From an uncultured Lachnospiraceae bacterium (GTDB taxonomy: Bacteria > Bacillota > Clostridia > Lachnospirales > Lachnospiraceae), in the NCBI GenBank assembly GCA_910585255.1, contig CAJUEI010000071.1, forward strand, positions 1-16,196: a stretch of 16,196 nt of DNA, written 5' to 3'. The translations under genes and the position numbers were made by a program. The notes beneath the pieces were generated by a model that searched no databases, was not told the origin of the DNA, and worked only from the letters and a program-made list of their open reading frames with translations. Each line of letters starts with the position of its first letter. Position 1 is the stretch's first letter. Shown piece after piece: positions 7,362 to 12,990 of this stretch.

Positions 7362-7907
7362 CTAATAGGAATCGGCTTGCAGGGTTCGTCTCTGAAAGAC
7401 AGAAAAACACAGCCAAATTAGCAGTACAGCACAGACGGCACCTGCTGTATCAATTCCAACATCTCGAATTTGTCCTGCACGTCCCGGCACAAATAGTTGA
7501 TGAAATTCATCTGTACAGGCATACAGACCGCAAAGTCCAATGGTTTTAAGCTGCCATTTTCTATTCCAATTCGAATGAAAAGAAATCGTGATTCCCAAAA
7601 ATACTGCCAATATGCCATATTCTGCAGCGTGTGCCAACTTTCGAATAAAAAATTCCAGTACTCCTTTTTGATCCAGCCGATGCAGCTGTTCTGTCAGATC
7701 TTTTAAAATAGAATGGTTGGAAGACAGAAGCCATTGTGTAGTATCTGTACTAAGTTTTGAAGATTGTACGGCAGGCTGTGCAGAAAAGAAAAAGATCACT
7801 CCCATCCAGAACAGACTTAGAATAAAAAAGATCCAAACGACTCTTTTTCTGATCGTTTCTTTTTGTTTTCTAATCGTTTTTTTCTGTTTTTTAATCGTTT
7901 TTTTCAT
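7362..7907 (-). CDS. VanZ-like family membrane protein
   Basis: This small integral membrane protein belongs to the VanZ-like family, named after the teicoplanin-resistance gene. The molecular function of most members is unsettled and resistance should not be assumed. Family landmarks are FSAQP (41-45) after the first membrane segment (about 24-42), RKLAHAAEYG (89-98), and CTDEFHQLFVPGRAGQIRD (131-149) with the following DTAGA and a last segment (about 155-171). The N-terminus is a basic run of three seven-residue repeats encoded by 21-bp DNA repeats. The ATG lies 12 bp after the methionine aminopeptidase stop, with no good Shine-Dalgarno, so it may depend on coupling to upstream translation. 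No better start is visible downstream. Confidence 0.88.
   Translation of the reverse strand: MKKTIKKQKKTIRKQKETIRKRVVWIFFILSLFWMGVIFFFSAQPAVQSSKLSTDTTQWLLSSNHSILKDLTEQLHRLDQKGVLEFFIRKLAHAAEYGILAVFLGITISFHSNWNRKWQLKTIGLCGLYACTDEFHQLFVPGRAGQIRDVGIDTAGAVCAVLLIWLCFSVFQRRTLQADSY
7842..7904 (-). repeat. Three 21-bp in-frame tandem repeats in the VanZ-like gene
   Basis: Codons 2-8, 9-15 and 16-22 encode KKTIKKQ, KKTIRKQ and KETIRKR. The DNA units share an AAACGAT core and are 21 bp long, so copy number can change without breaking the frame. Confidence 0.85.
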
Positions 7908-7919
7908 GGTATTTTTATT

Positions 7920-8789
7920 TTATTGTGTTAAAATTTCATTCCCGTTTTCTGTAATTAAAATAGTATACTCCCACTGTGCCGAAGGTTTTCTGTCCACTGT
8001 CCGAACTGTCCAGCCGTCTTCTCTACTGGTTTCTACTGCTGCCGCTCCCATATTTATCATAGGCTCAATGGTAAATATCATTCCGGGTACAATTAACATA
8101 TCTTGTCCGGGCTGTCCGATATGGCTTACCCACGGTTCCTCATGCATAGCCAGTCCCACTCCATGTCCTCCGATTTCTACTACTACGGTATAGCCGTTTT
8201 CTACAGCATGTTGATTAATAATATAGCCGATATCTCCAAGATGTGCCCATGGCTGTGCTGCCTGCCGCCCTAAGTCCAGACATTCTTTTGTTACTTCTAC
8301 CAATCTTTTTTTCTCTTCTGATACTTCTCCGATACAGTACATTCGGGAAGCATCTCCATAATACCCATGATAGACTGTTGTTACATCTACATTTACAATA
8401 TCACCGGATTTTAAAATCTGCTTGTCACTTGGAATTCCATGGCAGACCACTTCATTAACGGAGATACAGACACTTTTGGGATAGCCCTCAAAATGCAGTG
8501 GTCCTGGTCTTCCTCCCTTGGAAACGGTAAACTCATAGAGAATCCGATCCAGTTCTCCTGTGGAAATTCCTTCTTTTATATGTTCTGAAATCATATCCAA
8601 AACTTCTGTATTTAACTTGCTTGCTTCCCGAATTCCGGCTATCTGTTCCTGATTCTTTATCATTTCATGTGTTGGTATAAGGATTCCTTTATCCGCATAC
8701 TGCTGCAATTTTTCATCCATGGCAAGATGGCAGTTTTTATACTTTCGCCCGCTTTTACACCAGCAGACATCATTTCTTCCCAGTTTCAT
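7920..8789 (-). CDS. map: Type I methionine aminopeptidase with N-terminal SEC-C motif
   Basis: The enzyme removes the initiator methionine from nascent proteins in the cytoplasm. Residues about 4-21 form a SEC-C zinc motif (GRNDVCWCKSGRKYKNCH: C9, C11, C20, H21), which in this class probably helps ribosome or protein association. The pita-bread catalytic domain follows from about residue 45, with H117 in CHGIP, metal ligands D135 (NVDVT), D146 (YGDASR), H209 (GGHGVG), E242 (IEPM) and E274 (WEYT), and H216. The length of 289 residues fits the SEC-C-extended MAPs found in Clostridia. The start has AAAGGAA upstream. It lies 26 bp after the MraY-like gene and 12 bp before the VanZ-like gene, suggesting an operon. 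Confidence 0.96.
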   Translation of the reverse strand: MKLGRNDVCWCKSGRKYKNCHLAMDEKLQQYADKGILIPTHEMIKNQEQIAGIREASKLNTEVLDMISEHIKEGISTGELDRILYEFTVSKGGRPGPLHFEGYPKSVCISVNEVVCHGIPSDKQILKSGDIVNVDVTTVYHGYYGDASRMYCIGEVSEEKKRLVEVTKECLDLGRQAAQPWAHLGDIGYIINQHAVENGYTVVVEIGGHGVGLAMHEEPWVSHIGQPGQDMLIVPGMIFTIEPMINMGAAAVETSREDGWTVRTVDRKPSAQWEYTILITENGNEILTQ

Positions 8790-8815
8790 CTTTTTATTCC
8801 TTTCTTTTTTGGTTT

Positions 8816-9778
8816 CTATACAATCAAGATATAAACAGTAGCAATCGCAATTACAATCTGAATAATTCCAAATCGAAATACGGTCTGTGTATTAGACCAG
8901 CCCATGTTTTTTCTTACATGATCGTGCAGCGGAGTCCGAATTTTTTTCAAAATCGAGATATGGAAAAAGCGTAATAGTGCTACTTTAATTAATCCCAACC
9001 CTCCGTCCATAGCAAGTACAAATGCTGCAGGCAGGTATAAAAAAGGACTGCCTGTTTTTAAAACAGCAATACTGATAAAAATTCCCATTGCACGTGATCC
9101 GGCATCTCCCATCATAATCCGGCTGGGGGTTGCGTTGTACCAAAGATAACCTAGGATGCAGACAATAAACTGTAAAATAAAAAGAGAAAAATTATCGCTG
9201 TGTCCTGTTATTTCTCCGATTACATAGATGGTTCCAAGTGTGATAATTGCTAATGTTCCTGAAAGCCCGTCTACTCCGTCTGCACAGTTGGTTACATTAA
9301 TGGAGCCCCAGACTAATATTACGGTTAAAATGCAAAAGAGAACCGGAGGAATGAATAGTGTTTTTTGAAAAACGGCTAAATAGACTTCATTGGAATGAAA
9401 TGTCAGATAAGTAATAGCTACTGCAACGGCTACTGCTAAATCCAGCAAGCCTTTTTTATATTCATTCCATGGGTGTTCGGATGCATCATCTAAATATCCG
9501 GTCAGCATTTCGGCTACGATTAGTAATAAATAGATCCCGGTTTCTAATGTTATCTCTGCAAAAATAAGTGCAGAAACGGCGAATACCAAGATAAAAATAA
9601 TCCCGGCTCCACGAGGCTTACCGGCTGATTTCTTTCCGTCTACTGCATAGGCTCGTCCCATATCGCAGGGAAGATAGCGGTTAAATTTTGTAATAAAAAA
9701 GCAGGTGGCTGCAAAAGCAAATAAAATTCCTAAAAATGCAGTAGAGGCTGTGATTTCTCCAGTCAGATATGCTATCAT
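8816..9778 (-). CDS. MraY-like phospho-MurNAc-pentapeptide transferase family protein
   Basis: This polytopic membrane enzyme of the MraY/WecA family transfers a phosphosugar from a UDP-sugar to a polyprenyl phosphate. Family motifs are GYLDD (94-98), NVTNCADGVDGLSGT (161-175, versus NxTDGxDGLAGG in classical MraY), MGDAGSRAMG (223-232), and near the C-terminus RTPLHDHVRKNMGW (281-294), the counterpart of the MraY HHHFE...GW segment with an aspartate in the middle histidine's place. About ten hydrophobic segments are apparent. These departures, and the lack of mur neighbours, suggest a second MraY-like enzyme rather than the housekeeping copy; the substrate is uncertain. The start has AAAGGAT upstream, and a strong SigA-type promoter lies about 90 bp upstream. 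It leads the operon with map, vanZ-like and perhaps the calcium ATPase. Confidence 0.85.
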   Translation of the reverse strand: MIAYLTGEITASTAFLGILFAFAATCFFITKFNRYLPCDMGRAYAVDGKKSAGKPRGAGIIFILVFAVSALIFAEITLETGIYLLLIVAEMLTGYLDDASEHPWNEYKKGLLDLAVAVAVAITYLTFHSNEVYLAVFQKTLFIPPVLFCILTVILVWGSINVTNCADGVDGLSGTLAIITLGTIYVIGEITGHSDNFSLFILQFIVCILGYLWYNATPSRIMMGDAGSRAMGIFISIAVLKTGSPFLYLPAAFVLAMDGGLGLIKVALLRFFHISILKKIRTPLHDHVRKNMGWSNTQTVFRFGIIQIVIAIATVYILIV

Positions 9779-9810
9779 TTGTATCTTATCCTTTCGATAT
9801 ATTTATTGAA

Positions 9811-9847
9811 CATGTTAATTATTAATGTTTTTTATGTAATTAACATG
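9811..9847 (-). promoter_or_regulatory. 11-bp palindrome in the leader of the MraY-like operon
   Basis: CATGTTAATTA (9811-9821) and TAATTAACATG (9837-9847) are perfect inverted repeats separated by 15 bp. They lie downstream of the predicted -10 box and upstream of the ribosome site, so they could be a repressor operator or a hairpin in the 5' untranslated region. Confidence 0.55.
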
Positions 9848-9867
9848 GGTAATCAATAGACAACACA

Positions 9868-9895
9868 ATTATACCACAAAGTATATAGAAAGCAA
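9868..9895 (-). promoter_or_regulatory. SigA-type promoter of the MraY-like/map/VanZ-like operon
   Basis: On the - strand, TTGCTT (9890-9895) and a perfect TATAAT (9868-9873) are separated by 16 bp, with TG two bases before the -10 box (TGGTATAAT). The start codon at 9778 lies about 85 nt downstream of the expected transcript start. Confidence 0.75.
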
Positions 9896-9910
9896 GTAGC
9901 GTATTTTTGT

Positions 9911-10078
9911 CTGGGGGAGATGCTGGAGTACAAGATTACTATGTGGTTTCTCTTCCTGCATGTCAGCATTTAATGCCTGAGGCGGGACGCCGGAGTGCAG
10001 CATCACTGTGCCGTTTCTCTTCCTGCATGTCAGCATTTAATGCCTGAGGGGGACGCCAGAGTGCAGTATCACTGTGCT
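9911..10078. repeat. 67-bp tandem repeat beside repeat copy C
   Basis: Two near-identical units begin GTTTCTCTTCCTGCATGTCA: 9946-10012 (67 bp) and 10013-10078 (66 bp). Each ends with a version of the outer arm of copy C (GAGTGCAG...ATCACTGTGC). A degraded third trace of the arm lies at 9911-9945. Each unit also holds a GCATT/AATGC palindrome. The array therefore seems to have arisen by duplicating the 3' arm of copy C with its flank. Confidence 0.85.
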
Positions 10079-10292
10079 GTTCCGCTCTCCAGAAAGTAAG
10101 AAACTCTAAAACTTCTGAATAAAAGCACATCCAGCCGGACGGAACGGGGTGCAATTCGCCCGTACAGCGGGCTAAACACACCCCTTTTTTTGCCATCAAA
10201 AGATGGCAAAAAATCCTAAGTACTTGACAGAAGTTTAAGAGTTTCTAACTTTCCTCCGAAGTCACAGCACAGTGATACTGCACTCTGGCTGT
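10051..10292 (-). repeat. Structured intergenic repeat, copy C (full length)
   Basis: This complete copy lies on the - strand. The outer arms 10055-10080 and 10264-10289 are perfectly complementary over 26 bp, yet differ in sequence from copy B's arms. The inner arms 10097-10117 and 10228-10248 pair at 19 of 21 positions, with the same two T-T mismatches as copy B. The internal-loop strand 10249-10263 is identical to copy B 376-390 once oriented. The T-run/A-run hairpin (10185-10213), the GGGGTG/CACCCC closure (10146-10151 with 10179-10184) and the GCCCG/CGGGC hairpin (10158-10162 with 10168-10172) are all kept. It lies upstream of the MraY-like operon promoter. Confidence 0.9.
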
Positions 10293-10387
10293 TTTTTCTT
10301 ACAATAAAGTATTTAAAAGGATTGTTTAAATGCAGTTGTCCTATTTTGAATATATTTCTATTTTATTGACTATACTTTACTATATAA

Positions 10388-10408
10388 AAATGGATTTTTT
10401 ATCCATTT
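10388..10408 (+). promoter_or_regulatory. Hairpin just upstream of the DUF2508-like gene
   Basis: AAATGGAT (10388-10395) and ATCCATTT (10401-10408) form a perfect 8-bp stem around five Ts, seven bases before the Shine-Dalgarno at 10416. It could be an operator or a leader hairpin affecting translation. AT-rich promoter-like boxes lie upstream (for example TTGTCC at 10336 and TATTTT at 10359), but none is decisive. Confidence 0.4.
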
Positions 10409-10429
10409 CAGAGACAGGAGGAGTTTCAG

Positions 10430-10672
10430 TTGATATTTACGAAAAAAGCCAGGCAGCCCTCGTCTGCTCTAACCTATGATGAGCTGCATCTGCAGGCAGA
10501 GCTTTTACAGACAAAATGGGCTTTAGATTGTGCCTATTCAAATTTTGAAAATGTAGTAGAACCGGATCTAATTGACTGTTATATCTATGAACTAAAAGCC
10601 ATTCAAACCCGATACAGCTATCTGATAGGAAAAGCAAAAGAATTAGAAAATAAACGACAGCTTGAAGTTTAA
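10430..10672 (+). CDS. Small DUF2508/YaaL-like protein
   Basis: This 80-residue acidic, helical protein resembles the DUF2508 (YaaL) family of Firmicutes, with the landmark PDLIDCYIYELKA (45-57) followed by an aromatic RYSYL. The molecular function is unknown; the Bacillus member lies near recR. There is no signal peptide or membrane segment. It probably starts at TTG, because a strong Shine-Dalgarno (AGGAGGAG, 10416-10423) lies six bases upstream and no ATG is suitably placed. It stands alone on the + strand, convergent with fliS, so it is not part of the flagellar operon. The family call is from a recalled motif. Confidence 0.78.
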   Translation: MIFTKKARQPSSALTYDELHLQAELLQTKWALDCAYSNFENVVEPDLIDCYIYELKAIQTRYSYLIGKAKELENKRQLEV

Positions 10673-10687
10673 GATACTTTTTTTTGT

Positions 10688-10719
10688 AAAAAAGGCTTCA
10701 AGGTCTATGCCTTGAAGCC
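10688..10719 (-). terminator. Rho-independent terminator of the flagellin-fliS operon
   Basis: On the - strand GGCTTCAAGG and CCTTGAAGCC (10694-10703 with 10710-10719) form a 10-bp perfect stem with a 6-nt loop, directly followed by six Ts. The fliS stop codon (10705-10707) lies in the loop, so the last fliS codons form part of the stem. Confidence 0.88.
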
Positions 10720-11175
10720 ACGGCTGCTGTTATCGTATAATTCATTTAGAGTGCCTCTTCCATAAGTAATTCCGGCATAAACCTGCCCACCATGCTGAAT
10801 TACTGGTCCAGAATGATCCTGCTTTGCTACTTCTTCAAAACTGGTCTTTAATTTTATAATGATATTTTCTGCAGAATCCAATCCCTCTTCTATCTTTTTC
10901 ATAATACATTGTGTTACGATATCTTGTATATAGCGATATAATAAAAGCAAATCTTTTCCAAGTTGATACTGGCAATCTAATGCATGGATTAATTCATTTA
11001 AAAAATCTGATGCCTTCTTTAAATTCCAGATAAACTGCTTTTCCTCTCCTGCTCCTAAAGCCACACGTGCATCATGAAAATAAGTTAAAATAATATCATA
11101 GGTAGTAACTACCAAATCTGTCCTGTTTCCATTGGTAATTCTACGAGTATAGATCTGGATCTCTTCCTTTGTCAT
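10705..11175 (-). CDS. fliS: Flagellar export chaperone FliS
   Basis: FliS binds the C-terminal region of flagellin in the cytoplasm, keeps it unpolymerised and aids its export. The all-helical pattern matches: an early Y9 and TTYDIILTYFHDAR (24-37), then LNELIHALDCQYQLGKDLLLLYRYI. The protein is 156 residues, longer than the common 125-135, because of a C-terminal tail after about residue 125 (QVYAGITYGRGTLNEL...). Similar tails occur, as I recall, in other Lachnospiraceae FliS proteins. The ATG has AAGGAGAT about 9 nt upstream, and the gene follows flagellin by only 21 bp, so it is co-transcribed with its client. A strong terminator overlaps its stop codon. Confidence 0.93.
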   Translation of the reverse strand: MTKEEIQIYTRRITNGNRTDLVVTTYDIILTYFHDARVALGAGEEKQFIWNLKKASDFLNELIHALDCQYQLGKDLLLLYRYIQDIVTQCIMKKIEEGLDSAENIIIKLKTSFEEVAKQDHSGPVIQHGGQVYAGITYGRGTLNELYDNSSRGFKA

Positions 11176-11196
11176 CCGAATCCATCTCCTTTTGGA

Positions 11197-12882
11197 TTAT
11201 TGTAAGAGCTGCAATACAATCTGCGGACGCTCATTTGCTTGTGCCAGAACGGAAACTCCTGCTTGTGTTAATACATTCATCTGAGTATAATAGGTCATCT
11301 CTTCCGCCATATCTGCATCTTCAATCCGTGACAGAGCACCTGTTACACTCTCCTCAGCAACATCAATTGACCGAACAGCCGATTCCAAACGATTCTGATA
11401 AGCCCCAAGACATCCTCTTACTGTAGAAATATAACTAATCGCTTTATCCAAATCTACCAAGGCCTTTGTACAGCCTTCCTCTGTACTGCAATTTACATAA
11501 GTTAAACTTAATGCTTCCAAATCGACTGTCTGAATTCGAAGATCCAAAATCTGCCCCTCCGCAATTCCAATCTGAATCGGCATGGTTCCCATATCGGTTA
11601 CTTCAAAAGAATATGTCCCCTCTTTACTTACTCTCATAACCATATTAAAACCACTATTATCAGTTACTGTTACATAATCTCGATCTGTTGTCAGCTTAGC
11701 AGTGGCAGAAAAACCTACATCTCCTGTAGTAGGAATATTAGCCACAACATCTGTTCCCTTTGCTTCTGCTGATTTCTCAGCGGCTGGAACTGTTGCAAAT
11801 AAATTTTTCATAGCAGAATCTGAAAACGTTATCTTTACTTTTTCATTTGAATTGTCCATTTTGAACACACCATTACTATAGGTTACACCTGTATTTGTAA
11901 GTGCTGTTTGCAGACTATTTTCTATCGCAGCCTTTGTATCTGTTGCTCCTATAGTAACAACAATATTATCATTAATCGTAATTGTTCCTGCGGAAGCAGC
12001 ATCTGATATTTCTGCTGTTACTGTTTCAGCTTCTACCATATATTGTGCTGTTGGATTTGTAGTAAATAAATTTGCTACATTGTCATTGGAAAATGTTATT
12101 TTTACTTTTGCATCTAATCCATATTCATCCGTTGTAAATGTTCCATTTGCATATGTTGCACCTATCTTTGTTGCCGCTTCTACTATCTTTGATTCAATCG
12201 CTTGCTGTGTATCTCCTTCTTCTATCTCAACCACAGTACTGTTAATTTTAATTGTTCCTTTATCTGCTTTTGAAACACTGCCTCCTGGAACAGTTACTCC
12301 GATATCTATTTTTGCCTGTGTTGCCTCTGCTGTCACCTCAACTTTATAGATATCTGCTGGCACACTATCTGTAGAAGAAACCACTCGTCCCAATGCTGAA
12401 GTATGAGTTATAGCTGCTCCATTTTCTGTAGCTCCTACAACCTCACAATAACTCCTCCGATCCAAACTCCCGTCTAATAAAGTAATATTTCCAAATTGTG
12501 TCTGTTCGGATACTCTTACGATTTCGTCTTTTAGATTTGCTACTTCCTCCTGTATTGCCTGGCGGTCTTCGTCTGAATTGGTGCCGTTTGCACCTTGTAC
12601 TGCAAGTTCACGTATTCTCTGCAGCATGGAATGAATTTCATTTAATGCTCCCTCTGCTGTCTGTACAACGGAAACACCGTCATTTCCATTCCGTCCTGTC
12701 TGTGAAATGGAATCTATCTGTGTATGCATCCTTTTTGCAATCGCAATTGCCGCTGAGTCATCTTCTGCCCGATTTAGCTTTAAACCGGAGGAGAGTCTCT
12801 GCATAGATTTACTTAACATATTATCTGTTTTATTTAAATGATAATTTGCAATAATTGCCGATACATTGGTATTTATTCTCAT
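11197..12882 (-). CDS. fliC: Flagellin
   Basis: This is the structural subunit of the flagellar filament (also called hag in Firmicutes). The N-terminal D0/D1 region begins MRINTNVSAI and contains LNRAEDDSAAIAIAKRM and LQRIRELAVQGANGT (residues 87-101), which keeps the residues of the TLR5 recognition patch. The C-terminal domain ends DMAEEMTYYTQMNVLTQAGV...LAQANERPQIVLQLLQ, as in typical flagellins. The central variable part holds two related segments of about 90 residues (from about 209 and 299). Four cysteines (146, 465, 471, 491) are unusual for a flagellin. A GTG at 12912 would add ten residues, but the MRIN start with AAAGGAG upstream is the true family start, giving 561 residues. It has its own SigD-type promoter and precedes fliS by 21 bp. 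Confidence 0.97.
   Translation of the reverse strand: MRINTNVSAIIANYHLNKTDNMLSKSMQRLSSGLKLNRAEDDSAAIAIAKRMHTQIDSISQTGRNGNDGVSVVQTAEGALNEIHSMLQRIRELAVQGANGTNSDEDRQAIQEEVANLKDEIVRVSEQTQFGNITLLDGSLDRRSYCEVVGATENGAAITHTSALGRVVSSTDSVPADIYKVEVTAEATQAKIDIGVTVPGGSVSKADKGTIKINSTVVEIEEGDTQQAIESKIVEAATKIGATYANGTFTTDEYGLDAKVKITFSNDNVANLFTTNPTAQYMVEAETVTAEISDAASAGTITINDNIVVTIGATDTKAAIENSLQTALTNTGVTYSNGVFKMDNSNEKVKITFSDSAMKNLFATVPAAEKSAEAKGTDVVANIPTTGDVGFSATAKLTTDRDYVTVTDNSGFNMVMRVSKEGTYSFEVTDMGTMPIQIGIAEGQILDLRIQTVDLEALSLTYVNCSTEEGCTKALVDLDKAISYISTVRGCLGAYQNRLESAVRSIDVAEESVTGALSRIEDADMAEEMTYYTQMNVLTQAGVSVLAQANERPQIVLQLLQ
11760..12258 (-). repeat. Internal duplication in the flagellin variable domain
   Basis: Residues about 209-298 and 299-375 align. 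Shared blocks are GTIKIN/GTITIN, GDTQQAIES/TDTKAAIEN, GATYANGTF/GVTYSNGVF and KVKITFSNDNVANLF/KVKITFSDSAMKNLF. The offset is 90 residues, so this is an old in-frame tandem duplication in the surface-exposed region. Confidence 0.85.
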
Positions 12883-12940
12883 TCTTTTTATTGCTCCTTT
12901 CTTCCGAAACACTTTTCTCTATTAAAATCCTACAAAGATG

Positions 12941-12968
12941 TTATCGGATCAAGCAGATTATTTATTTA
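12941..12968 (-). promoter_or_regulatory. SigD (sigma-28) promoter of flagellin
   Basis: On the - strand TAAA (12965-12968) and TCCGATAA (12941-12948) are separated by 16 bp, close to the flagellar consensus TAAA-N15-GCCGATAA. It lies about 60 bp before the flagellin ATG, as expected for a late flagellar gene. Confidence 0.78.
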
Positions 12969-12990
12969 CTAAAATTAAAAAATTTCACAA

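Noticed and set aside
7362..7907. Glycopeptide-resistance gene
   Set aside because: The VanZ-like family is widespread, and no vanHAX or vanRS genes are near.
9911..10078. Possible CRISPR array
   Set aside because: The units are contiguous 66-67 bp duplications with no unique spacers and no cas genes.
9963..10199. A 78-codon - strand open frame over repeat copy C
   Set aside because: Its internal repetition comes from the 67-bp tandem DNA units; no domain or start signal is present.
12883..12912. GTG start adding ten residues to flagellin
   Set aside because: The extension contains the Shine-Dalgarno, and the family start is MRIN.
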